64,000 nucleotides of DNA from Rhizodiscina lignyota (lineage: Eukaryota > Ascomycota > Dothideomycetes > Aulographales > Rhizodiscinaceae). Positions 49,644-60,010 of the stretch are shown here, in pieces. Under the pieces are notes generated by a model. It ran no database searches, was not told the origin of the DNA, and was given only the letters and a program-made list of their open reading frames with translations. How positions within the stretch are numbered: the first letter of the stretch is position 1; the number at the start of each line of letters is the position of its first letter. The stretch spans positions 104,831 to 168,830 of the forward strand of contig ML978146.1 of NCBI GenBank assembly GCA_010015805.1. The letters run 5' to 3'. The translations under genes were made by a program, and so were the position numbers.

Positions 49644-51626
49644 TTAAAGAGTAGTTTGGATGAGCTTGCGGTTGACAAACTCTCCAATACCCAACTCCGA
49701 CAGCTCCCGACCAAAGCCAGAGTTCTTGATACCGCCAAAGGGCACCTCAGGACCCGTGTTGGCACAGGAGTTGACGAAAACCATACCGGAGTCGACCTTT
49801 GATGCAACTTCTTGCGCATGCTTCACATTGCCGCCGAAGACTGAGCCCCCCAGTCCAAATTTCGTCGCATTGGCTAGCTTAATAGCCTCTTCTTCGGTAT
49901 CAACGGCATAGAATGATGCGATTGGGCCAAATGTCTCCTCCTGGTAGAGCGGGTTGTCTGGCTTGATGTCCGTAATAATGGTCGGCTCCATGTACCAGCC
50001 AGGACGGTTAATCCGCTTTCCACCGAGCACTACTTTGGCTCCATGTGCCTCTGCTCGTTCTACTTGTTCAAGCAGACCCACGAGAGCACGCTTGGCGAAC
50101 AGTGGACCCAGAGTCGTTTTGCTGTCGGATGGGTCTCCTGCCTCGAGTGCGGCCATGCGCTTGATCATGCCGTCGAGGAAGATCTTCGCACGATCCTTTC
50201 CAACGACAATAAAACGCTTTGAAGAGACACACGCTTGGCCCATACAAATCATTCGGCCCATCACGCCTTGATTGATTGTGCTTTCAAGATCAGCATCAGG
50301 GAGAACAATGAGTGGATCGCTACCGCCAAGCTCAAGGACGACCTTCTTCAGATTCCGACCCGCTCGCTCAGCAACGGATGCGCCAGCCCTCTCACTGCCA
50401 GTCAATGTTACTCCGCGGATACGGAAATCATCGATCAGCATGTTAATCTGAGGGATTGTGCTGAACAAGTTCGTGTAGACGCCCTTTGGCGCGCCAGCCT
50501 CATCGAAGAGCTTCTCAAACGCCAGCGCACACTGCGGTGTGCTTGGGGCATGCTTACACATGAGAACATTTCCAGCAACGATTTGTGGAGCTGCGACGCG
50601 AACTAATTGGTAGTATGGGAAGTTCCACGGCTCGACAGCGAGGATAGCACCAATTGGTTCTGTTGCGAGAATTGCACCTGGTGCTTCTGGGACCTCCTTC
50701 GTTTCCAAGAACTTCTCGCCGTGTGTGGCGTAGTAGTCGAGTATATCTACTGTCAGGTTAACTTCGTACCGCGACTGGTCAATGAGCTTGCCCATTTCGT
50801 GCGTCATCAGCTGCGAGTACTCTTCGGCCTTTTGACGCAGGATGGCACCAGCTCTGCCGACAATTGCCGCTCTCTCCTTGACTGGACGTAGCTTCCAGTC
50901 GTTTTCGTAGACGTGGTGCGCCCTTTCCAATAACGACATGACCTCTTCGTCTGTCGTCTCGGGGAAGACCTGCTCAAGCTTTTCCGTTACGGGGTTGAGC
51001 GTCTGGTACTCGCTGACATGTGCTGGCTTTGAGGGTGCAGGTGCAGACTTCTCCACGGGTGCTTTCACATCGAATCCGTTCAGTGTCACAGAGACGAGGA
51101 GGTACGAACCAACCAGATAGACGAGTTCGCGGTACCCATCTTCGCCGAGCAGCTTCACTGCGTTGTTGTAGATGGCATCTGGCACCACACCGCCACGAGT
51201 AAGAGAATCGGTGACATCGTACGCAGCGGCCTCTTTTCCTTGGACACTGGCAGGCCGTGCGCCCTTTGCGAGCGTATCGATCTGGGCCTTGTTGATCCCG
51301 AGTTCCTTGGAGAGACCGGTATGGGCGTATAGCTCGTATGCCGCCTTGAAGTGCGAGCCGACTTTGAGAATGGCGACTTGTCGCACGCTTTGAGGCAGCT
51401 TGGCTTGAGTCGTGATGACTTTGACGAAGTTCCAAATCGCACCGCATGTGGAAGGATCTTGAAGCCAAACACTCCATGGTCCCGTCAAGGCGCCTTGGTC
51501 TGTCTCCGTCTGGAAGCCATGCAGATCAGAGGCGATGACGGATTTCATGTCATTATGAAGGGCGAGTTGCTGTGCCGACAGCTGGTTGGGTGGAATGGGT
51601 GGCGCACGCATGCTGGAAGTTGGCAT
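49644..51626 (-). CDS. AhpD/carboxymuconolactone-decarboxylase-like domain fused to aldehyde dehydrogenase
   Basis: A single exon of 660 residues. Residues 6-188 form a full AhpD-like (CMD fold) unit: MRAPPIPPNQLS, QGALTGPWSVWLQDP, VRQVAILKVGSHFKAAYELY with H102, and ELVYLVGSYLLVSVTLNGFD. Residues 205-660 are a complete NAD(P)+-dependent aldehyde dehydrogenase close to succinate-semialdehyde dehydrogenases: VEPWNFPYYQL, VTLTGSERAG, catalytic Glu432 in LELGGSDP and nucleophile Cys466 in GQACVSSKR. PFGGIKNSGFGRE is near the end. The N-domain lacks the CxxC of true AhpD and may be a lactone- or substrate-handling unit. There is no targeting signal, so it is probably cytosolic. A short frame, ATG 51762 to 51553, overlaps the start and may be an upstream ORF. 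Two CGGCCG sites lie upstream (51891, 52053). Confidence 0.9.
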   Translation of the reverse strand: MPTSSMRAPPIPPNQLSAQQLALHNDMKSVIASDLHGFQTETDQGALTGPWSVWLQDPSTCGAIWNFVKVITTQAKLPQSVRQVAILKVGSHFKAAYELYAHTGLSKELGINKAQIDTLAKGARPASVQGKEAAAYDVTDSLTRGGVVPDAIYNNAVKLLGEDGYRELVYLVGSYLLVSVTLNGFDVKAPVEKSAPAPSKPAHVSEYQTLNPVTEKLEQVFPETTDEEVMSLLERAHHVYENDWKLRPVKERAAIVGRAGAILRQKAEEYSQLMTHEMGKLIDQSRYEVNLTVDILDYYATHGEKFLETKEVPEAPGAILATEPIGAILAVEPWNFPYYQLVRVAAPQIVAGNVLMCKHAPSTPQCALAFEKLFDEAGAPKGVYTNLFSTIPQINMLIDDFRIRGVTLTGSERAGASVAERAGRNLKKVVLELGGSDPLIVLPDADLESTINQGVMGRMICMGQACVSSKRFIVVGKDRAKIFLDGMIKRMAALEAGDPSDSKTTLGPLFAKRALVGLLEQVERAEAHGAKVVLGGKRINRPGWYMEPTIITDIKPDNPLYQEETFGPIASFYAVDTEEEAIKLANATKFGLGGSVFGGNVKHAQEVASKVDSGMVFVNSCANTGPEVPFGGIKNSGFGRELSELGIGEFVNRKLIQTTL

Positions 51627-53330
51627 TCAAGTGGTCGACTGTTGTCTCTGCTGGAGGTGCTGGAGGCTGTGGGGCCGACGACAATCGCGCTGGACGAAGA
51701 AAGGCCTGCGGGTTGAACTTGAAGGATTGTTGTGAAGAGGTGGATTGTTGCTGGTCGCTCATGAACTCCTCCGAGAGTGCTGGGCTTAAGTACCTGCAGA
51801 GCCATGAGTACGAGTCTTCAGAGCCTCATCCAGACCCTCAAATGCTTGTTTAGCATCGAAAGAGCCACCACTCACGAGCTGCAATTCACTCGGCCGGCTA
51901 CTTACTAATGATCAGTTCACTTGTGTCCGGGATCTCCGGAGACGACTCTCGCACACACGGGACTTCTCAAACGGGTTGTAGATTCATTTAAAACGTCGCG
52001 CCCTCGGGTGCTCGAAGGGAGAGCAAGAAGCTAAATAGTGGCGAGTCAGCAGCGGCCGCCGCAGGGGTGATGGAGCGCAAACCAGAAGGGGTAAGGGTCT
52101 GATCAGTCCACAATTCCATAATACACTGAGCAGTGCTAACAATCGCATAGGCTATTAGTAATTGCTGAGTTTGATATATTCTCGGTCCTCCGATTACATT
52201 AAGCAGTTCGACGGAGAGCGAAAACCGTTGAAAGCGCGCCGGCGGCAGACCACTACCACGACTATACACCATTATCAAACAATTTGCTGCACGAGAATTA
52301 TCTCTAGCTCGATTCGGATTTCAAAGCAATGTAGACGAACCATCCATTGGACAGGCGAAGGGATGATGAACCGTGTGGTACACGTAACGCCATACTTAGT
52401 GGCGGAGTTTTAACCTCGAACATGGCCTGACGAGACGATACGGAGTTATCAACCGTTGCAACCCTGGCTCTGGATAAAGCTGCCTCTCGTGCTGTCAGCT
52501 CCACTAAGATGCTGCATGATCTGGACGTTGAATTGATTATGGATGACAATTCAGAAGAGCATGCCAGGTTGGAGTTGAACCGACCCGAGCAGAGTTACGG
52601 CCGCAGAAATTCGGAGCGGAGAATAAAGGGAGCACGATGCTCCTCCTCGAACAAACGAAGCGGACATCGAACACACGCAATTGCTATGAAGCAGGCCGCA
52701 GGAACTTCTCGCGCAATACAGTACAGAACCTCATTGTCTCAGTGGAGTCTCGCGCGATAACCCCTAGCGCCGCGGACTTAACCAGAATGGAGATGTGCCT
52801 AGCGGCATCCTGCTGGCCCGCTAATTGAATCAGCTAAGGATCTCTCTGTTTGATTGGGCTGCAAAAGCCTGACCGAGCCCAGATGTGCGATTAAACAAGC
52901 TTCTTCTGGACCCCTTTTCGGAGGCATGGGCGCAGGCGCATGATACATTAGGCAGATGAGACTCGGACGGATTAATGCCGTAATCAATCGATAGTCTCAA
53001 CATGTACAAGCCCAGTCACAAGCCATGCTCCTTATGCACGATGGCCTCTGAGAGCTGCTTTCTCCACAACTCCACGACGGTCTTCCTGCAGTGACTAAGA
53101 ATTAACCAATCTTTGTCTTTGCAACATCTAGAATGACCTTCCAATCGCGATCACATCGATCATACGACTTCACGTCGGCAGCCTGAGCCCGTTTTCTTGG
53201 CTCGCCTCCTTACCTCCGACACATTCCAACGGACTGTCTCCCGAGAGAAAAGTACAAAGGAATACCACGGCCTCCATGTCTAAATTCGAACAATTCAGAT
53301 TTACATCAGCAGGATAAACAATCTGTCAGG
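51627..53330. promoter_or_regulatory. Divergent region between the aldehyde- and alcohol-dehydrogenase genes
   Basis: 1.7 kb containing both promoters. CGGCCG is found at 51891-51896 and 52053-52058, on the aldehyde dehydrogenase side. An upstream open frame starts at 51762. No intact gene was recognised in 51980-52990. Confidence 0.4.
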
Positions 53331-54693
53331 ATGGCGGAAGAAATTCCCGAGTTTTGCAAGGCTGGAGTGGTCACCAAATATGGTCCTGACTTTGAGGTCA
53401 AGGTTGAGATGGTTCCAGTTCCAGAGCCTGGTGAGTATCGACGCCAAGATAACAGTGCCTGAACTTTGATCAACCGTATCCAGGGCCTGAAGAACTTCTC
53501 ATAAGGCTCAATGCGACCGGAATCTGCTTCACCGATCTTCACTATGCAATGGGAGATATGGCGTTTCCCAAGATGGAGGAGTTTGGCGTTCGCTCTCCTG
53601 GCCAGTGAGTCATCCCTTTAGGACGTCAGAATGTCTTTTGGGAGAGAGAAATAACAGTCTTTTTCACAGCGAAGGAGCAGGTGTCGTCGTCAAACTGGGA
53701 TCAAATGTGACGGGTTGGACAATCGGTGAGCGGGCTGGAATCAAGCCGGTTTGGAATACCTGTGGAAGCTGTGAATTGTGTTTTGGAAACAAGGAAACGT
53801 ACTGTCCATTTGCACAGTGGACAGGTCTCTCAAAGGCAAGTTCCAAGAGCCCTGAGAGCTTATGGCTGTTGAAGCTGACCGCGATTCCAGCCGGGTACAT
53901 ATCAGCAATATATTGTCTCTCCTGCACGATACACAACACGGATTCCAGAAGGTGTCAGCGATTATGTAGCTGGACCAGTGATGTGTTCTGCATCCACTGT
54001 TTACCGATCGCTTGTGGAAGCGGAACTCAGGGCTGGCGATTGGGCTTGCTTTCCTGGAGGAGGTGGTGGCGTTGGCATCCAAGGAGTTCAGTTGGCGAAG
54101 GCGATGGGTTATCGCCCCGTTGTTGTCGACTCTGGAGACGACAAACGGAAACTGTCTATGGATATGGGCGCCGAAGCCTTTGTGGACTACAAACAAGCAG
54201 AGGATGTGGCGAAAGAAGTCGTCAGGGTCTGCGATGGCGTGGGAGCGCATGCTGTCTTTGTAACTGCGGTACAGGCATATCGGACCTCGATTAGTCTCGT
54301 TGGTACAAGAGTCGGAGCCAAAGTTATGTGCATTGGGCTGCGTGAGTATTTCCATCGTTATTTTCAAAGAATCCTTGGTTTGGCTGACAGGTTGAATCAG
54401 CCGCCGCCAATTCAGTCACGATCAGTACCGATCCTTTCTTTGTCGTGCTCAAGAACTTTGAGCTGAAAGGCACGCTCGTCGGTTCAATGGAAGATACGTC
54501 TCGAGCATTGGATTTTGCTCGAAGGGTAAGTTGCTTTATGCTGTGGATTATGCAACAATGGAAGCTCACTCAACATCAGGGCCTCCTTCATCCGATCTAC
54601 GAGCTTTTCCCAATAGACCGTCTACCTGAAGCGGTTGAGAAGCTGAGACATGGTCATGTGGCCGGTCGCTGTGTCGTGGACTTTAATGCTTAG
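53331..54693 (+). CDS. Zinc-dependent alcohol dehydrogenase (MDR family)
   Basis: Exons 53331..53430, 53484..53604, 53670..53835, 53891..54341, 54401..54525, 54580..54693, 358 residues. The catalytic zinc ligands are visible in TGICFTDLHYAMG (Cys) and SPGHEGAGVVVKLG (His, Glu). The four structural-zinc Cys lie in CGSCELCFGNKETYC. The coenzyme fold reads GGGGGVGIQGVQLAKAMGY with an acidic VVVDSGDD end, pointing to NAD+. Fungal homologues are ethanol or other primary-alcohol dehydrogenases of the cytosol. Intron 3 begins GCAAGT after AAG, a canonical-looking GC-AG intron that is the only junction keeping TGLSK-PGTYQQYIV in frame. It is divergent from the aldehyde dehydrogenase fusion, which suggests a paired alcohol-aldehyde-acid route. 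Confidence 0.9.
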
Positions 54694-55441
54694 GGAAATG
54701 GGTGGGCCGCTGAGCGGAGTCGACTGAGCAGACCGCACAATAAGTGAGCACTTTTAAACGCCAACAACACCTGAATCCTCCTCAAGATGACTCGAACGCA
54801 ACCGAACCAAGAACGACATGTAGCATCTATGCATAGAGTAGTTGTTAATCAATGACACGACTTGACTGACTCATTTCGAATTTGATGACATTCAAATCGA
54901 AAATGCGGGGACGAGAGTTGGCCCAACGATCGGTTCGAGTTTGAGATAATGTTCTATCAATATCTCCCAACGGCAATTAAGTGTCTGAAGAAGAAAGTAA
55001 GTGCGCGAGCGCCTCAGCTTTCGGGTGAGGTGGAAATAGACGTAAATTACATAAGCCAGAGGACATAGCAGTTCGCGCTAGGAGCTAACGCTAGGAGATA
55101 ACTGGATACGCTGCATCGCTGAATGGTCGGCGGAGATTGAAATGGTCGTCCACCTTTGCCTATCATATCTCAAGCTCGGATCCTTGTAATCAGTAGTAAG
55201 CGTCTCTTCTCTTCAACCTTTTCTAAACAATTTCAACAAACTGCGCTCAACGATTCTCTGCGATGGGACATTCAGCGGCGTCTCCAAAACAGCTTAGTGT
55301 CCTTTTCGCCGACCAGGATGGCCGCCAAGGCTCGGCGACGTTGGCGCAATCTTCGCGTGGGCGTATCTGCATCATCATCCCTCGTTTCTGCGCGTGAGGA
55401 CATGTGCATTCCGCTGCTTGGTAATGTGATACCAATTCGAA
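54694..55441. other. Intergenic, no gene seen
   Basis: 748 bp between same-strand genes. It should hold the promoter of the Zn2Cys6 factor; frames running into it from 55156 are read-through of the leader. Confidence 0.35.
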
Positions 55442-57859
55442 ATGCCGACGACCGTATCTTCGCAAGAAGGAGACTCTGCTACTGCGGAACCCAGGCGGAA
55501 GCGATGCAGGATTACTTTCAGCTGTACCAACTGCCGCCGGAGCAAGCAGCGAGTTCGTGCGACCAGCGGCCAGCTTGTCTTTCCGTGACATCTGTAGAGC
55601 TGACCCATCTCAGTGTGATCGAGAGAACCCGTGCCGAACCTGCGTGATCCGCGGAAAGCAGGACACCTGCCAGTATGAGGAGGGCATTTTCGAGTAAGCG
55701 CCTGTCAAACCCTGCGGAATTGCATTTTGGACCCAAGTTGAACGACATAGTGCTAGGGACAATCGTGTATCACCTGTGCTCCTGCCTTCTCAGGAGAAGC
55801 GCCAACGTGACAGCCCACATTCCTCGTCTCATCATAAGGACCTGTCCTCTTTCGGATATTCCAATCTATATGACCACAATGCTCTCGGAATACTAAAGAA
55901 GCTGCAGCGATTTGACGTAGGCACGAATGTCTCTTCGCTCGGATCTGAGGAGTCGGGAGTATTCTTGCCGGAACGGTATCGAGATGAATACAAGGCCGTT
56001 CTCCAACGGCTCCCTTGCCAGCAGTGCACCCAAGCGTTGGTGGCTATTTTCTTTAAGGAATTCAACTGGAATTACAGGTATACTCCACTGATGCAATCGA
56101 ATTTTGAAGAAGTGCTGATGTTCTTCAACAATGGCAGCCTGTTAGATGACGCTTTCTTTGATGACGAGCTTCGACGCTTTTACGACCGCACCGTTGGCAG
56201 TGCTCTGCAACGTCTCGACGTTGGGAATCTAGTATTTCCTACTCTGCTGTTTCAAGTTATTGCCCTCGCATTGCAGTTTATGCCCTCGGAGCATGAACGG
56301 TGCCTTGACGAGCATGGCTGCATTGACGCCTCGCGCTCAGATGGCGGCAAATTCTTCAGTGGACTTGGTGCACGACTCTGGACTCTATTTGAGAAGAATG
56401 CCACTTGTTTTTTGTCCGTACAAGCGTCATTTCTGAGAGTCTGCTGGCTGAAGAACAGTGGTCGTGTCGTTGAGTCCTGGCATGGCCTTGCCCAGGTTGC
56501 CATGGATGCGCAGGATATTGGACTGCACCGAGAAGATGGAAGGATTGAAGCCACAGATGCGGAGACTGCTGTTGCTCGGTCATGGGAAGTCGTTTTGCGA
56601 CGACGGCTGATAGTCAATCTGTTTCTGTGGGAAACGTACGACCACCTCTCTCTCAGAACATGTCCGAGAGTTTACTGACATTTCACAGTCAGATGGCGAT
56701 GATCCTTGGCAAGTCCATAAACCTTTCACTTGGTGACTTCCATATCATCCCTCCTGTAGACACTGCGATTCCCAAAAATCGGACGACGTCACTTCCATTT
56801 GCTCGGAGGGACTTGGAGAAGCCGAATTCGTTCACCGCGCGACTTTTGGAATACCGCCTTCAGGTTCACCTGCCGCGGATTATCGCACTCGAAGCTGACG
56901 GGCCGTTTCCGAAGGACTACACGAAGGTTGAGAAGCTTCATCAGGAGGCGTTGGACTATATCGATTCACTTCCACCGATATACCGGTTCGAGAATCCAGA
57001 TACGTCATTTGATGCTGAATGTCAGTGGCTTCCTGCGCAACGAGAGTTTCTCTGCACAGTCACTTGGCTTTTCGTCCTTCTTCTCCACCGGCCATATATT
57101 TTCTCCATTGCCAGAAGCCGCACGGAAATAGTCAAAGCCAGCATCGAAATGCTCTCTGCTCAGCAGCGAATCCTCTATCGCTTGCGCCCGAACCAATACA
57201 GGTTCTTCATTCTCTCCTTCATCAGCGTGGAAGCCTCTATCTCCCTGTTGGCAGTGTTCATTGCATATCCTAGTGAGAATAAGGCACTCCTGTCGGAGGC
57301 TTTCCGCTGTGTGAAGGAGACTTATTTCCGACTGAACGTCGTCATGCGAGATTTGAACGGCTTCGCTCGTCCCGGCGCCGATGTCATTCGGACTCTTTTC
57401 GCGCGGGCTGAGAAGATTCATGGCGTCGTGTCAGGGAATGACAGTCAAGCGGCTGGCACTCTGCATGCCAAGCCGACATCTTTCTCCGACACTGTGCCTG
57501 CTTCTGTGGTGCTTGATAATGACCGAAGCGGACCTCGGGTGAATCCAAACGATCATTCAGCTGCCAGCGTACCTTCGAATTTGCAGTCCACGCCATATGA
57601 CGCTCCATCGGCGCCAATTGATACTTTCGAGGACGTGGATTACGGCTTTTTGGCGATGCCTCTACATCCGTCAGCGGACCTTATGTACAATAATCTTGCG
57701 CCGGTTCAAAGTGGTGAACCTAGCACAGCACACAGCACTTTTCACCAGCCGTCAGTGGAGGACGACATTGATGCAACGGATCATACTGAAATTCCTCAAC
57801 AGTTTACTGGGTCATTTGGGGAGCACTCGTTCTGGAACTTTGTCAACGAAGGCTTGTAA
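55442..57859 (+). CDS. Zn2Cys6 transcription factor with fungal-specific domain
   Basis: Exons 55442..55552, 55614..55693, 55757..56635, 56689..57859, 746 residues. The zinc cluster uses Cys28, 31, 38, 44, 47 and 56 (C-x2-C-x6-C-x5-C-x2-C-x8-C), formed only when intron 1 ends at CTCAG 55613. The middle homology domain includes PCQQCTQALVAIFFKEFNWN, ESWHGLAQVAMDAQDIGLHRED and MILGKSINLSLGDFHI. It has a long acidic/Ser-rich C-terminal tail typical of activation regions (EHSFWNFVNEGL end). It is a nuclear regulator. Its nearest neighbours are the alcohol dehydrogenase and, further left, the aldehyde dehydrogenase fusion; regulation of that pair is a guess from position. No CGGCCG lies in its own promoter. 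Confidence 0.9.
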
Positions 57860-58340
57860 GGCTCGTTATGTGAAAGGCTACACTTTTAAAACGAAGTTTG
57901 CTATCAGGGCGCCTACCGTTTCAGTGTTTCACTTTGTGGTGTTGTGGAAATGTATACACAATGGTAGAGGCGGTACCTCAAGCCAACACTCCCCAACACA
58001 GATTTACGGCCTTTGCTCGCTGGCTTTATCTTTCTTTCTGCAAGACTCTGGATATATCCTCACCACTAACGAGTGAATCGCTAGCCGTACACTTTACGCA
58101 TATCGGCTTCATTGCTCTCTCCAAGCTACTCCTCGTAACAGTATCCGCTGTTAGCCAGAGCGAATCGCGTATACAAGCATTTCCTCTTTCCAAATACACC
58201 AACGGAATCCGTCGCAAGACACACTCTACTCTTACAACAACGTCTGATCGAACATTTCCTTCTTACCTTCCTTGGCAACTCAGACATCCATCCTCTGATA
58301 TACAACATTCGGCATTCGTGTCGCTCTTCGAATAAGCAAG
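57860..58340. other. Intergenic, no gene seen
   Basis: 481 bp, moderately pyrimidine-rich towards 58340, consistent with a 3' UTR followed by a fungal promoter and leader. Confidence 0.35.
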
Positions 58341-59312
58341 ATGGAACGATCAGGAAATCCGTCAACCCAGCCAGGACGTGGCCAGGCATCGGCTCAGCGG
58401 AATAGTCTTCATGGTTCTGTGTATTCTCGCTCCTCGCCTCCTCTCGAGCAGGCCCAGTTCCATAGCCATACTCAGCCTCGCGCATCTCTCTCACAGCTGC
58501 CTCAGTTCCATAGCCATACTTTGCCTCGCGCAATTCTCTCACAACAGCACGATCATCCTGGTCATGCTCCGGCCTCCGAGCCTCCTTTTAAGCAGAACAA
58601 CCTCTTTCATGGTCATACTCTGCCCCCCTCGGCCACCACCGGAGAGACTGCTGCGTATCACTCCACGACTCCACCATCTTCTCCATCTACAAATAGAATG
58701 AAGGACACTTTCGGTGATGCTGTGTCCATCAACCGCACTCCTTACCACGCACCTGGGCCTCGTCCGCAGCCGAATGTCTTTCGTCATCCTTCTGCTGCTT
58801 CTGCTCCCATCAGGCCTCAGCCATCAATTCAGGCTCCCTCGTATCCGGTCGCTCCATCTCACACTACCATCAGTCACGCATTATATCAGCGTCCGGCCCA
58901 GAATTCCGCTCAGTATCCGTCCAAGTATCCGGCCCAGCATCGGGCTGAGCATGCTCGAACTCCATCTACTTTTCGTCCACGCCAACATTATAGCAACCCT
59001 CAGCCCGCACCTCTCGCTGTGGCCAACCCTCCATTCTCCGCATACCAAATCCCCCCGACTTCCGGTAGTCGTCTTCCGTTTGAAATGACCCACCCATACG
59101 AGCCAGGTTTTACACTCATTCCGGTACCAGAAGGACCACCAGAGTGCATCCTTCAGGTTGAGGGTGAGGGAGAAGAGAATTTTGTCTGGCATTGTTGGAC
59201 GATTGGCGACTATACCTTCCGTGAGAAGCGGTTCAAGCGTGGCAAGCATTCTGGATCCCCTGGTTCCAACGGCAAGAAGGCTGGCGAAGTCAAGATCGAG
59301 TATCATCGTTAG
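58341..59312 (+). CDS. Pro/Ser/His-rich low-complexity protein with conserved-looking C-terminus, function unknown
   Basis: A single exon of 323 residues from ATG 58341. Most of the protein is disordered in character, rich in Pro, Ser, Gln and His. It has a perfect-length 16-residue tandem repeat (QFHSHTQPRASLSQLP then QFHSHTLPRAILSQQH) and a degenerate third unit LFHGHTLPPSA. Near residues 195-210 there are short YPSKYPAQHRAEHA repeats. The last 85 residues change character: PFEMTHPYEPGFTLIPVPEG, FVWHCWTIGDYTFREKRFKR, and a Lys/Gly-rich end. That part looks folded. No signal peptide or membrane segment. I do not recognise the family; it may be lineage-specific. Codon use and a single open frame of 972 bases support it as real. 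Confidence 0.65.
   Translation: MERSGNPSTQPGRGQASAQRNSLHGSVYSRSSPPLEQAQFHSHTQPRASLSQLPQFHSHTLPRAILSQQHDHPGHAPASEPPFKQNNLFHGHTLPPSATTGETAAYHSTTPPSSPSTNRMKDTFGDAVSINRTPYHAPGPRPQPNVFRHPSAASAPIRPQPSIQAPSYPVAPSHTTISHALYQRPAQNSAQYPSKYPAQHRAEHARTPSTFRPRQHYSNPQPAPLAVANPPFSAYQIPPTSGSRLPFEMTHPYEPGFTLIPVPEGPPECILQVEGEGEENFVWHCWTIGDYTFREKRFKRGKHSGSPGSNGKKAGEVKIEYHR
58455..58550 (+). repeat. 48-bp tandem duplication inside the low-complexity gene
   Basis: Two adjacent 48-bp units (58455-58502, 58503-58550) share CAGTTCCATAGCCATACT and GCCTCGCGCA and differ at about eight positions. The unit length is a multiple of three, so the reading frame is kept. Confidence 0.85.
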
Positions 59313-60010
59313 CCGATCGAATATTTATCGGACTTCTTTTCACGGCAGGCTCTGAAATCACCTTTTCCATGATCACACTCTTTTATCATGCTTCTGACGA
59401 TTTTGAATTTCTCATTACTATCGTGACCCTGCGACTGTGAGCTGACAACCTTCTCACTTCTCTCACAACGGTGAAAGAAGTTCAAGGAATTTGACTACTC
59501 ATCATTGCAAAGGCCTTCAATTTCTCATGACAGTTGTGACTGATTTCTGGGAGTCTCATCTGCTTCGGCGACTTTATTACTTTCGCGTCCACATGGACAC
59601 AGCGGAGTTGCACAAATCGCAGGTTGTATTTGAATTTTGAAAGTATGTATCAAAAGAAGGTGAATACTTCGTGAGAGCTATTCTCACATCTCCTCATTAC
59701 GCTTGGCGTTGAGGAGATTCCATGATTCAGAGGCAGCCAAGCATCGTAAAGAAGCCATATTACTCGCAAGACATCGACGACGCGGTATCGCCACGACTTG
59801 TAAGATCCATGAACACTTAAAAAGTAACAGCCATTCCTAATATGCCCATGACGTGTTCTCCGCCACACTATTACCGCCTTTTGGTCCCATACCCATGACG
59901 CTTTCCTAGCCACATCACAACGATCTCCTTGTCCAGTCTCAAGTCCCATGAAGCCCTTCGTGCCATGCCATGAAATTCTTGTTGGTCTCATGGTTATGCG
60001 GTCTCGTGAA
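59313..60010. other. Convergent intergenic stretch, no gene seen
   Basis: 698 bp between two 3' ends. It contains only short frames without protein character. Confidence 0.35.
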
